Assembly: GCF_003814745.1 (NCBI RefSeq)
Contig: NZ_RKRD01000001.1
Span: 1,984,001-2,048,000 of the forward strand
From: Hydrogenoanaerobacterium saccharovorans
Lineage (GTDB): Bacteria; Bacillota; Clostridia; Oscillospirales; Ruminococcaceae
Direction: 5' to 3'
DNA length: 64,000 bases
Part shown: piece after piece, positions 18,752 through 27,744 of the stretch
How positions within the stretch are numbered: position 1 is the stretch's first letter
How the letters are laid out: every line of letters begins with the position of its first letter
Translations under genes and position numbers: made by a program
Notes under the pieces: model-generated
What the model was told of the DNA's origin: nothing
Databases searched by the model: none
Seen by the model: the letters and a program-made list of their open reading frames with translations, nothing else

Positions 18752-19795
18752 TTACTCGGCAGATTTATAGTCTCCGCGGTCGACAACGATGCTGCAGCCA
18801 ATGCTTTGCATGCGTTTTTGCAAACAAGCACGGCATTCTGCCGCCTCATCTCCCGTGCAGATTTTATTATCATAGAGCAAATATTTCTTTCTAACATCAA
18901 CCGGTGATAAATTCGGCATTACCACATTTGCTCCGGCAAGAATGCCCATTTCTCTTCCTTGGGGGTGTATCGTACCAAGTGCGGTTGTTGACGGCAGCAG
19001 AACATTCGGTATCATCAGCCTGATCAAGCCAAGCAGAAAAAGAGTTTGCTGCAGCGTGCCGCCAGCTTGAGACGCAAAAGGCGTATCGTGGTGCGGAATA
19101 AACGGGCCGATACCCACCATCTGCGGCTGAAGCTCGTGGATAAACAGCAGGTCTTTCGCAAGACTTTCGGCTGTTTGAAATGGCGACCCCACCATAAACC
19201 CGCACCCGACCTGATAACCGATTTTTTTGAGGTTATACAGGCACTGTTTTCTGTTTTCAAGAGACATTGTATGGGGATGCAGTTTTTGGTAATGGTTGCA
19301 GTCGGCAGTTTCATGCCGTAATAAATAACGGTCTGCCCCTGCATCAAAAAAGGCTTTGTAACTGTCATAACTCTTTTCACCAATGGAAAGAGTCAACGCG
19401 CAGTCGGGGTATAAAAACTTGATGCTGTAGATGATATCCGCCAAGATTTCGTCGGTATAAGATTCATCCTCGCCGCCTTGCAATACAAAAGTTCGAAACC
19501 CCAACGAATAGCCGACTTCACAGCAGTCTAAAATCTGCTGTTTTGTAAGGCGATACCGCGAGGCATTGTGGTTGCTCTTTCTGATTCCGCAGTAAAAGCA
19601 ATCGTTCTTACAGTAATTTGTAAATTCAATCAGCCCGCGAATATAGATATCATTGCCGTAGTATTTTTGCCTCAATGCTCTTGATTTCTCAAACAGGTAT
19701 TCATCCAATTCGGGTGTGTGGTTTTCAATTAAAAGAGCAAACTCTTCTTGCGAAAGGCAGCCGCTGCATTCGAGTTTATCGATGTAAGCTTTCAT
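18752..19795 (-). CDS. hydE: [FeFe]-hydrogenase maturation radical SAM enzyme HydE
   Basis: HydE acts on an iron-cysteine-CO-CN species on the way to the azadithiolate bridge. The radical SAM motif CKNDCFYC lies near residue 60, followed by GIRKSNHNASRYRL. The optional second cluster motif C-x7-C-x2-C is also present near the C-terminus (CTGDEAAECRAC), as in the Thermotoga enzyme. The 347-residue length is typical. It lies 13 bases after the TM1266-like gene and 62 bases before hydG. Confidence 0.95.
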   Translation of the reverse strand: MKAYIDKLECSGCLSQEEFALLIENHTPELDEYLFEKSRALRQKYYGNDIYIRGLIEFTNYCKNDCFYCGIRKSNHNASRYRLTKQQILDCCEVGYSLGFRTFVLQGGEDESYTDEILADIIYSIKFLYPDCALTLSIGEKSYDSYKAFFDAGADRYLLRHETADCNHYQKLHPHTMSLENRKQCLYNLKKIGYQVGCGFMVGSPFQTAESLAKDLLFIHELQPQMVGIGPFIPHHDTPFASQAGGTLQQTLFLLGLIRLMIPNVLLPSTTALGTIHPQGREMGILAGANVVMPNLSPVDVRKKYLLYDNKICTGDEAAECRACLQKRMQSIGCSIVVDRGDYKSAE

Positions 19796-19808
19796 AACTT
19801 CCCCCTGT

Positions 19809-20054
19809 CTATATCTTAGAATACACGGTTTTGGCGCTTACCCCCGGCAGCATACCAAGCTTACCCGACAAAGCACTGATGACATCGGAAGGTGCATCAA
19901 CAGCCACGCTGATGATAGAAACCCCGCGCTTTTCGTACGGAATACCCATGCGCCCGATGATATATTGACTGTTTATATGAAGGATTTCATTCAGCTTTTC
20001 AACGGCATCTTTGTTTTCTACCACGATACCAATTACTGCTACTCTTGTTTCCAT
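19809..20054 (-). CDS. TM1266-type iron-only hydrogenase system regulator
   Basis: An 81-residue ACT/NikR-C-like small protein beginning METRVAVIGIVVE and containing GRMGIPYEKRGVSIISVAVDA, the pattern of the TM1266 family that travels with hydE/hydG/hydF. Its exact role is unproven; a ligand-binding regulatory role is inferred from the fold. The ATG at 20054 is preferred over an upstream in-frame start because TTGGAGG lies directly before it and the upstream codons run through the leader terminator. It is the first gene of the maturation operon. Confidence 0.85.
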   Translation of the reverse strand: METRVAVIGIVVENKDAVEKLNEILHINSQYIIGRMGIPYEKRGVSIISVAVDAPSDVISALSGKLGMLPGVSAKTVYSKI

Positions 20055-20070
20055 CTTACAACCTCCAAAA

Positions 20071-20205
20071 ATAAAAAATACGCCCCGAAAGGCGTAAAAT
20101 GGCATAATAATACCGTAACAGCCTTTCACCTTAAGGTAAACTTTCGGCGGCAGAACTTGAACTGTTGTTTTTAGTTTGCTGCAAGAACGAATCTCACAGC
20201 TTACT
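20071..20205 (-). promoter_or_regulatory. Structured leader with terminator before hydrogenase maturation operon
   Basis: On the minus strand a 9-bp hairpin with a UUCGU loop (20200-20178) is followed by a region with CCGAAAG (20147-20141) and GAAAGGC (20127-20121), then a terminator hairpin ACGCC-TTTCGG-GGCGT (20095-20080) with a T-rich tail just before the TM1266 ribosome site. Both upstream heptamers are complementary to the terminator sequence (CTTTCGG and GCCTTTC), so mutually exclusive folds are possible. I could not match it to a known riboswitch class. There is no leader peptide rich in one amino acid. Confidence 0.6.
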
Positions 20206-20297
20206 GCTTTTATGGTAGCATAATTTATATTCTAATACAAGTTACAAAGTATGTATTTTTGTGCCACAAAGGCAAAAGCAACGCATTGCTATATGTT

Positions 20298-20333
20298 ACC
20301 TTAATTGCAAAAAATTACATTAAGGTGTATACT
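20298..20333 (+). promoter_or_regulatory. Promoter with overlapping dyad before macroglobulin gene
   Basis: TTGCAA (20305-20310), 17-base spacer and TATACT (20328-20333) form a good sigma-A promoter. A perfect 8-bp dyad ACCTTAAT-N13-ATTAAGGT (20298-20326) spans the -35 box and spacer, the usual place for a repressor site. The cognate regulator is unknown. Confidence 0.6.
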
Positions 20334-20373
20334 TTTTTTAAACATAAACCGACTATTAAGACAGGAGGCAACC

Positions 20374-23300
20374 ATGAATAAAATTGATTGGCTTAAGCTC
20401 TTAAAGGATAGACGAGTATGGGCAGCAGGCGCAGCTGTAGTGTTTATTGCAATACTTGTAACTGCACTGGCAGTAACGAAAATTGATTTTAAACCCGCCG
20501 ATATAAATCCATCCGGCATTGCACCCGACACAGAATTTCATCTGAATTTAAGCGGCAACCTCACCGTAGAAGAACTGAGAAAAAAAATTATATTTGAACC
20601 GGATGTTGGCTACGACCTGACCCAAACGGCGCCAAATGCTTTTACCATAAAACCGTTTAAACCATTGGCAGCAAACAGTACCATTAAAATTAGGGTATTA
20701 TCCAAGAATTTTACATACCATGTTCGCAACGCACTGCTGTTGTCTTCGTTTTTCCCTGCCGATAACGGTAGAAAAGTGCCCGTGTCAACAGGCATAGAGT
20801 TTTATTTTAACAGCGACGATGTCACGCTAAAAAATTTTAGAGATGCACTGAAAATAGAACCTGCCGTTGAGGGGGAAGTCACCCTGGGTGACGGACGTTT
20901 TGTTTTTTACCCCACAGAAGAGTTTAAATTCAACACGATGTATACCGTGAAGTTATCTCCTCCCCTTATCTCTAAAAGCGGTGCAGAGTTAGAAAAAGAA
21001 ACTTCTTTTTCGTTCGTCACCATCAGTGAGGAGGACCAGCAGACCGAGCACCTATTCAGCCTTTCGGGCAACGGTACGATGAACACCCTAACATCCGAAA
21101 CACCGCTTGTTCAAGCTTATATCGATGAAGGCATCGCGGCAGCAAACACAAAGGTGGGGGTTAAGCTATACCGTTTTGACAACGTACAAAACTACGTTAA
21201 GCAGCTGCGCCGAAATGCCGAAGAGCCGCGTTACAAATACGATACCACAACAATTGATACAAAAGAGCTAACAGAATATGCTAGTTTTGACATTACACCC
21301 ATTCGCGCAATTGATGATGACAGCAGGCGATACGGTGCCCAGTGGCTGCTGCAATTGCCCGAAACGCTGCCCGAGGGCTGGTATGCAGCAGAATTTTCGC
21401 TTCCGTACAGCCATAAACAAATTGTACGGCAGCTGTTTATGCAAGTGAGCGATTTGTCGGTATTTCATATGATAACCGAAAATAATTTGCTGGTGTGGGT
21501 AAACGATGCCACAACCGGCAAGCCTGTACCCAATGCAAAGCTTGAAGTTACGGGCGCTTATCGCGCAGAAGCTACCACAGGTGAAGACGGTACTGCCCAC
21601 ATTGCGGATGGTGTATTTGTAAACACCGAAAACGAACAGGAAGCCAGCGACGGTACCACATTTACGGTAACGGCAAACGGTAAAACTTTTGCAGATTTAG
21701 GGTACTATTACAGTTACGAAGAACAAAAAGAACGCGAAGCGCGAAAATATATGTCTTATGTGTTTACAGACCGGCCCATCTACCACACCACCGATACCAT
21801 TCAGGTATGGGGTGTTGTGCGCCCGAGAAGTTCCTCTACTCCCCTGCCAAAAACTTTAACTCTCAAATTAAGCAACGGCGCGGCAGAACAAAAAATTACT
21901 CCGCAAAAAAACGGTGTTTTCTCTGCCGAAATAAAATTTGAAAATATATCATCTCAAATTTGGACCGGGCTCCTTTTGCAAATAGATAACGAAATCGAAC
22001 TGGACCGAAAATACCTTCGCATTGAAGACTTTGTAAAACCCGTTTACACCGCTGAAACAGCACCGGAAAAACCGATATATATGTTAGACGAGAGTAAAAC
22101 AGCCTATGTCACCCTGGATGTTTCTACTTTTGACGGAACACCTACATCTGAATTTGCTGCTAACTTCAATAGTTGGAGCGAAGAAATTAAAGCCTCCAAT
22201 GAAAAAGGGTTTAAAACAGATGCACAGGGGCATTTGCGTACATCTGTTGAAATTACTGAAAATTTGAATACCTGGTACCCCAAAAGCTACGGATACAGTT
22301 TTTCGAATAACGATGCCCAGGATGAAAATTTTGAACAGTATGGCGAAGTTTATGCAATCCACCGTGATGTGATGTTGCAAGGGAAAGCGGTATTCAAGGA
22401 TAAAAACATACAAGTAAACATTAATACCAATCAAATTGATATATCCAATATTAAAACTTCAGATGACCTGTGGGAGCAGGATGCTCTCAAGGGTAAGGCG
22501 CTTGATCAAGAAGTTACAGCAAAACTGCATAAAATCTATTATACAAAAAAACAAGTTGGCACTCATTACGATTTTATTAACCGTGTCTCGGTCAATTCTT
22601 ATACTTATGTAGAGCACAATGATATTGTAGATATTCGCAGCTTTACGACAGAAGCAGGTAAATTTATGCTTAAAGATTTACCTTTGTCGGATAATGAAAA
22701 CTGCTACTATCTTGAGTTAATCACCCAAGACTCTAAAAACAGACCGGTTGTTACCGAAGTGTATCTCGGCTCGCCCTATTTTTATGATGAGTACCAAGAC
22801 GATGGAACTCACCGCTATATCCTCAATAAAAAGGCTGCTGTTACTGCCGATGATGCGATAGAAGAAGACGGAAAGTTTTATTTTTCGAGCATCAATCATG
22901 TTCGCTCCCGTTTTAAGGACAATGAAAATGTAACTTTTGTTTTGGAGGACAATGACACCCCTGTAAAAGAGATGAAAGGGCGCATACTCTATGCTGTGGT
23001 GCAGGACAATTATTCTAATATCACATTAACTGAGCAGCCGGAAATTACGCTGCCTTTCACCGAACAACTGCTGCCCAACTATGTGGTTACCGGTGCTTAT
23101 TTTGACGGCAAACATATTTTTGCACTAGAAGATAAATACATGCACTTCTCACCGGAGCAGCGCGAGCTTGATATCAAATTGGAAACGGATAAAAAAAGCT
23201 ACCGCCCCGCCGACAATATGAATGTTACCGCAACGGTGAAAAACAAACAATCCGGTAAGCCTGTTTCCGACGCATCGGTGGTCATCAGTGTGGTTGATGA

Positions 23301-25314
23301 AGCAATTTTTGCTTTAGAAGAACAATCTATCAACATTTTAGATTCTTTGTATACATCAATTTACTACCCCAATATTCAAAAATACACCTCTTATATGCAA
23401 GGCAGCTACAACGGACCCGGCGAAAAAGGCGGTGGCGGCGGGGATGCGATGCGTACAGATTTTAAAGATACCGCGTATTTCAGTACTGCCAAAACAAACT
23501 CGGACGGCAAAGCAATTTTCAGCTGCAAATTGCCCGATAACATTACCAGCTGGCGGCTTACTTCGCTTGCACTTACCGATAACTTGCACGCCGGCAGTAC
23601 GAAAACCAATGTCTCCGCTACCAAAGATTATTTTGTATTACCCATAGTGAGCAAGCAAATTTTGCAGGGCGAAGACTTTACTGTGGGGCTTAGAAGCGCG
23701 GGGGTATTGGTGGCTGACACAGATGAAACCAATTACACCGTTACCATCAGCAGTAAAAATAGCAACGAAACCAAACAGATTGGCTCGACCGTGCGCAAAT
23801 ACGCAGGCGTTTCGTTTGACAAACTGGGAATCGGCGATTACACCGTTACCATCAAAGGCGAATGCGGCCGTTATAGTGATACGGTACAGTTCCCCTTCTC
23901 GGTTATCAAGTCGGGGGTTGAAGTTTCGCTTGTTAAAACATTTGAACTGAAAAATGATATCCACTTAGAACCACTGCGTTACCCAGTAAGCATAGCAGTT
24001 TATGATAAAGCCTACCGTAATTACAATGCCGTTTTAAGCAGTATATTAAGAGCAAGCCACGGCGGCAGAGCAGATATGCGCCTTGCACGTAAGTATGCTG
24101 CAATAAAATTCCAGCAAGAGGGGGCATCTTGGTATGATACCGCCGCGTTGGAAGACAGCATTTCCGATATCAGCACCGGGGTAATCTCACTACTGCCTTA
24201 CTCTAAACCCGACATCGAGCTTACCTCGCAAGCATATCTTGCACTGCCCCAGTTTATGAATGCAAAAGGCTTGAAGGAGCTTAATTTTGATGATGTTGGG
24301 GAGTTCGAAGGTACAAAATCGGCTTTTCACCTGTTACAGGCACTCAGCGGAAATACCATAGCAGCCGATTTGCCGAAACGACTGGAAAACGATACATCTC
24401 TTGATTATGTTGATAAAATGTACCTTGCCACCGCACTTGCCGTTTCGGGCGATGAGAAAACCGCCGGCGAATGGTACGACAAACTGGTAAAGCCAAACCT
24501 TAAAGAGCTGGAAGGTATTTCAGGTGAGAAGGCCTATTATATCCCTCAACAAGATAAACGGTCAAAAGAAGATTGTACTGCGGCAGCATCTATGCTTGCT
24601 ACTGTGCTTTCTACAGACCATGCCGACTATTTGGCTCGTTTTCTTGCTGATAAAAAATCTTATTATAAACCGTATCTCTTTGAGCAGCTGCTTTACCTCA
24701 CCAAATTTGAGTCGAAAGACCCCGGCAAAGCAAAATTCAGTTATGTGCTGGACGGCAAAACCATTACCGAAACGCTGGACAGAGGAACAAAATACATCAC
24801 ACTTACCAAAGACCAATTGAACAATGCCGACTTTAAGGTGCTTTCGGGCGATGTCTTCGCAGACGTTTATTATGCAGGTACACCGGAACAGACAGCAGAC
24901 AGCTCGAGAAAGAAAATTGGTTTAACCAAACGCATCGAAGCAGTGGATGGCGGAGAAATCAAATTCGGAAGTGTTGTGCGTATCACCCTAACGCCCAACC
25001 TCTCGGCTTTGGATGCTAATATCGGCGAAACGCAACTGGTTATCGACGATTATATTCCATCCGGCATGCGGTTTGAACGTTATGAAAGCAAGGATTATCA
25101 GAACATGAGGGGATGGTATCTGAACAGCCGTCAAGGGCAGCGCCTGCAATTTACTGCATACGGTGCCGGTTCATCAAGCGGCTTATACCCCATCATATAT
25201 TATGCACGTTGTGCTGCTTCCGGCAATTATGTGGTGGAAAGCGCTTACATCAACAGTGAGTATGCCGACACTTGGGGCGCGTCAGACCGCAGTACGGTGG
25301 CTATAAATGAATAA
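20374..25314 (+). CDS. Alpha-2-macroglobulin-like surface protein
   Basis: A 1646-residue protein with one N-terminal membrane segment (about residues 14-35) and no lipobox, followed by Ig-like and macroglobulin (MG) domains. DRPIYHTTDTIQVWG marks an MG domain near residue 470; SYRPADNMNVTATVKN, VVDEAIFAL and NITSWRLTSLALTD near 950-1070 are typical of the family. A flexible glycine-rich stretch near residue 1025 may be the bait region. The CxEQ thioester seen in many members is absent, so it is probably a thioester-less type that traps or shields against proteases by conformational change only. ATG 20374 follows ACAGGAGG. It overlaps the next gene by eight bases. Confidence 0.85.
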   Translation: MNKIDWLKLLKDRRVWAAGAAVVFIAILVTALAVTKIDFKPADINPSGIAPDTEFHLNLSGNLTVEELRKKIIFEPDVGYDLTQTAPNAFTIKPFKPLAANSTIKIRVLSKNFTYHVRNALLLSSFFPADNGRKVPVSTGIEFYFNSDDVTLKNFRDALKIEPAVEGEVTLGDGRFVFYPTEEFKFNTMYTVKLSPPLISKSGAELEKETSFSFVTISEEDQQTEHLFSLSGNGTMNTLTSETPLVQAYIDEGIAAANTKVGVKLYRFDNVQNYVKQLRRNAEEPRYKYDTTTIDTKELTEYASFDITPIRAIDDDSRRYGAQWLLQLPETLPEGWYAAEFSLPYSHKQIVRQLFMQVSDLSVFHMITENNLLVWVNDATTGKPVPNAKLEVTGAYRAEATTGEDGTAHIADGVFVNTENEQEASDGTTFTVTANGKTFADLGYYYSYEEQKEREARKYMSYVFTDRPIYHTTDTIQVWGVVRPRSSSTPLPKTLTLKLSNGAAEQKITPQKNGVFSAEIKFENISSQIWTGLLLQIDNEIELDRKYLRIEDFVKPVYTAETAPEKPIYMLDESKTAYVTLDVSTFDGTPTSEFAANFNSWSEEIKASNEKGFKTDAQGHLRTSVEITENLNTWYPKSYGYSFSNNDAQDENFEQYGEVYAIHRDVMLQGKAVFKDKNIQVNINTNQIDISNIKTSDDLWEQDALKGKALDQEVTAKLHKIYYTKKQVGTHYDFINRVSVNSYTYVEHNDIVDIRSFTTEAGKFMLKDLPLSDNENCYYLELITQDSKNRPVVTEVYLGSPYFYDEYQDDGTHRYILNKKAAVTADDAIEEDGKFYFSSINHVRSRFKDNENVTFVLEDNDTPVKEMKGRILYAVVQDNYSNITLTEQPEITLPFTEQLLPNYVVTGAYFDGKHIFALEDKYMHFSPEQRELDIKLETDKKSYRPADNMNVTATVKNKQSGKPVSDASVVISVVDEAIFALEEQSINILDSLYTSIYYPNIQKYTSYMQGSYNGPGEKGGGGGDAMRTDFKDTAYFSTAKTNSDGKAIFSCKLPDNITSWRLTSLALTDNLHAGSTKTNVSATKDYFVLPIVSKQILQGEDFTVGLRSAGVLVADTDETNYTVTISSKNSNETKQIGSTVRKYAGVSFDKLGIGDYTVTIKGECGRYSDTVQFPFSVIKSGVEVSLVKTFELKNDIHLEPLRYPVSIAVYDKAYRNYNAVLSSILRASHGGRADMRLARKYAAIKFQQEGASWYDTAALEDSISDISTGVISLLPYSKPDIELTSQAYLALPQFMNAKGLKELNFDDVGEFEGTKSAFHLLQALSGNTIAADLPKRLENDTSLDYVDKMYLATALAVSGDEKTAGEWYDKLVKPNLKELEGISGEKAYYIPQQDKRSKEDCTAAASMLATVLSTDHADYLARFLADKKSYYKPYLFEQLLYLTKFESKDPGKAKFSYVLDGKTITETLDRGTKYITLTKDQLNNADFKVLSGDVFADVYYAGTPEQTADSSRKKIGLTKRIEAVDGGEIKFGSVVRITLTPNLSALDANIGETQLVIDDYIPSGMRFERYESKDYQNMRGWYLNSRQGQRLQFTAYGAGSSSGLYPIIYYARCAASGNYVVESAYINSEYADTWGASDRSTVAINE

Positions 25315-26236
25315 ACGATTGTACTGTGTGCTTGCTTTGGTGTTGTTAAGTGCATGTACTTCACCCGCTAATGTACCCGAACCATCGCCGATAATTTTAA
25401 CTGTAGCCGAAAGCAAAACCAATAACTCTTTGCTAAACTGCATCTACTTTGACCGTGAGCTGTTTGCACAGGGGCTATCTTCCCCGTGCAAATATGAGCT
25501 CGACAGTGCAAAAACTTTAACGGCGGGCATGGTTCCGCATCACCTGCTCGCTGCCGATATGATAGCAGGGTTTTTCTCGCTTGCAGCGCAGCAAAAAGAT
25601 TCTTACGATACGGTTTTGTTGATATCTCCATCCCATTTCCCCGAAAAGTGCAGCAGCGATGCAGTCACCGCAACTGCCGATTGGAATACCCCTTACGGTA
25701 TATTAAAAACAGACATTGAATTGGTTGAAGCATTACTGAGCAATGAGACAATCGGCGCAGAAAACAGCAGTGATGCTGTAGAATACGACCATGGTGCTGC
25801 GGGGCTGATACCGTTTGTGCGCTATTATCTGCCCAAGGCAAAAGTTGCGGTTTGCCTGCTTTCAAACAAACTTTCTCAGCAGCGTTTGGATGAAATACAG
25901 CGTGTCATCAACGAACAAAGAAAAGATAAAAATATTTTGCTAATTGCGTCTGCTGATTGCTCTCATTACCTGATGCCCCATGATGCCGAAAAACATGACA
26001 AAGCAACGGCGCAGGCAATTCAATCGTTTGATTTTGCACAAATCATGCAATTTTCAGACAGCAACTTGGACTCTCCTCAGGCAGTAACTACTTTTTTATC
26101 TGCCGCACAGGCAAGCGGCGCAGTATTAAAACAGCTGGATCACTCCAGCTCTGCACAAAAACTGCCGCATGCAATATCCAACCCCATTTACGATGAGGGC
26201 ATTACAACTTATTATGTCTATGCCGCTGTTAAGTAA
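25307..26236 (+). CDS. MEMO-family lipoprotein
   Basis: A 309-residue protein that starts with a signal peptide and lipobox (LLSACTS), predicting export and lipid anchoring. The mature part matches the MEMO1 / AmmeMemoRadiSam B fold: GMVPHHLLAADMIAG, LLISPSHFP, EYDHGAAGLIPFV and SADCSHYL supply the conserved His and Cys residues of the metal site. Most MEMO proteins are cytoplasmic; an exported lipoprotein form coupled to a macroglobulin is less usual. Its start overlaps the end of the macroglobulin gene, so the two are translated together. Biochemical function is unknown. Confidence 0.8.
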   Translation: MNKRLYCVLALVLLSACTSPANVPEPSPIILTVAESKTNNSLLNCIYFDRELFAQGLSSPCKYELDSAKTLTAGMVPHHLLAADMIAGFFSLAAQQKDSYDTVLLISPSHFPEKCSSDAVTATADWNTPYGILKTDIELVEALLSNETIGAENSSDAVEYDHGAAGLIPFVRYYLPKAKVAVCLLSNKLSQQRLDEIQRVINEQRKDKNILLIASADCSHYLMPHDAEKHDKATAQAIQSFDFAQIMQFSDSNLDSPQAVTTFLSAAQASGAVLKQLDHSSSAQKLPHAISNPIYDEGITTYYVYAAVK

Positions 26237-26270
26237 AGCAATAAAGGCTCTGTTAATTTATAAAAATGTC

Positions 26271-26303
26271 AAAAGACCGTCGCTAAAAAAGCGACGGTCT
26301 TTT
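26271..26303. terminator. Bidirectional terminator
   Basis: Perfect 13-bp arms AAAAGACCGTCGC and GCGACGGTCTTTT. It serves the MEMO gene on the plus strand and the convergent transglutaminase-like gene on the minus strand, whose stop codon overlaps the hairpin. Confidence 0.9.
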
Positions 26304-27231
26304 AATCTTTTGGACCATACCCTGTATCTCCAAAAACAGGTGGTGTAATGTTAAGTTCTGCTTCATCCAACCTGCCTTGTTTTTGCTCGTATAGCTTCAT
26401 TTTTTCATTTATCTTTGCAATAACCTCTTTGCGGTTTTTACGTGGCGTCTGCTGTAAATGTGTGGGTGCCGGTGTTCGGAAATTAGCCGTACATGCAGGA
26501 AGAAGGTAGTTCTCTTGTATTTCTGCTATCTGCTCGGCGGTCAGTCCGCCGTAACGGATTAGATTTTCACCCCAACGATGGTCTGCAAGCATATATTCAT
26601 CTGATTTTAAAAAGTAACGATAGGCAATTGTATCACTGCGTATTACATTGTCTTCCAGCTGTGAATCCAAATGGTACCAAGTATATCCGATTTTTACAGC
26701 AGTCCATGCATGATCTACAAAATCGCCTTTTACAGAAATGGTAAGCCCCGGTACATATCGTGCCTCAAACCCCATTCGTTGCAGCAGCAACGTGAGTGCA
26801 GCAGCGTAATCTTCGCACGAACCGATTCCATACGCCAACGGGCTTAAAGCTCTGTTTTCAATATAACTCGGCACTGCTTTGTCATCGTATATCCGCCAAC
26901 TATCCAACCCTACAGGCGGAGCAAAAAATGTGTTTGCAATCACATACTCATATGCAGCCTTTACTTTATCGGCATCTTGCATGCCCGGTTCTAAAATATT
27001 TGCTGCAATGCCGTCTGCCAGCGTTACAATATAGTTGTTTTGTGCTTCTTTCGGTTCTTCAAAATCATCTGTTTGCCAGAGTGATTTTTCGTCGCTGTCC
27101 GGTTGCTCGTTTGCTATCGCCGACGGTTCACATGCAGATGATAATACAGGTTTCCCCTTTGTGCCTGCACATCCTCCAAACAGCAACAATACCACCAACA
27201 TTGCCGCGGTATAATGTAAAAAACGTTTCAT
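26302..27231 (-). CDS. Transglutaminase-like lipoprotein
   Basis: A 309-residue protein with a signal peptide and lipobox (LLFGGCAGT), so it is membrane anchored outside the cell. The core carries the Cys-His-Asp triad of the transglutaminase/protease fold: Cys in GIGSCEDYAAAL, His in DHAWTAVKI and Asp in WYHLDSQ. In bacterial relatives this fold can be a peptidase or a cell-wall-linked enzyme; the activity here is not known. ATG 27231 with GGGGGTG upstream is preferred over the ATG six codons earlier. It converges on the MEMO gene. Confidence 0.85.
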   Translation of the reverse strand: MKRFLHYTAAMLVVLLLFGGCAGTKGKPVLSSACEPSAIANEQPDSDEKSLWQTDDFEEPKEAQNNYIVTLADGIAANILEPGMQDADKVKAAYEYVIANTFFAPPVGLDSWRIYDDKAVPSYIENRALSPLAYGIGSCEDYAAALTLLLQRMGFEARYVPGLTISVKGDFVDHAWTAVKIGYTWYHLDSQLEDNVIRSDTIAYRYFLKSDEYMLADHRWGENLIRYGGLTAEQIAEIQENYLLPACTANFRTPAPTHLQQTPRKNRKEVIAKINEKMKLYEQKQGRLDEAELNITPPVFGDTGYGPKD

Positions 27232-27504
27232 GCTGCACCCCCATCGCACAGCTTGTATAATACCATATTTTTACACACGATACAACTTAAGGCTCATCGC
27301 AATCACATACAATTAATAATAATTTTGCAGGGATTTGAAGAATTCTCGCAACAGACAAAACTATTACAGATGGTTGCGTTTTTATTGCGGACAACGAATG
27401 TCGAGCGTAGCGGACAAGATTGTGCTTTGTTGTTGCTATAAAAACAGCAACAGACATTTTTCAAACACCTGTGACATACATGTTACCAATGAGGAGATGA
27501 GGTT

Positions 27505-27693
27505 GTGAAAGTAATTCATACTATCCCGGAATACAGCAGCCCGACCGGTAGAATGGATGAGTTGAATCGCATTTATACACAGCTATGTATACAGCTTTGC
27601 AAACCGCAGGCAAATCAGAACAAATTTAATAAGGATAGTGTAAGAGACTATAAAAAATTAACTAACACTGCAAACCAAGGAGTGACATCTTAA
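27505..27693 (+). CDS. Small protein of unknown function before recombinase
   Basis: A 62-residue frame with a GTG start and GAGGAGATGAGG upstream. The sequence is polar with a helical middle (RMDELNRIYTQLCIQL) and is not recognised. It lies 51 bases upstream of the serine recombinase start in the same direction and could be co-transcribed with it, perhaps as a partner. No motif supports a function. Confidence 0.45.
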   Translation: MKVIHTIPEYSSPTGRMDELNRIYTQLCIQLCKPQANQNKFNKDSVRDYKKLTNTANQGVTS

Positions 27694-27744
27694 TTAATCA
27701 CGCATTGCAACTTACCATTACTCTTTGTGGAAGGAGGCATCTTT

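Noticed and set aside
20080..20240. Known riboswitch classes (SAM, TPP, cobalamin, lysine, glycine, FMN, c-di-GMP, Moco) before the TM1266 gene
   Set aside because: None of the conserved core sequences that I can recall was found, so the leader is left unclassified.
27253..27441. A 62-codon plus-strand frame upstream of the recombinase region
   Set aside because: It starts within the transglutaminase gene promoter area, lacks a ribosome site and resembles nothing known.
27250..27504. Missing C-terminal part of the deacetylase on the far side of the recombinase
   Set aside because: The minus strand was read in the frames available; no LLHD-type motif or convincing family tail was found.
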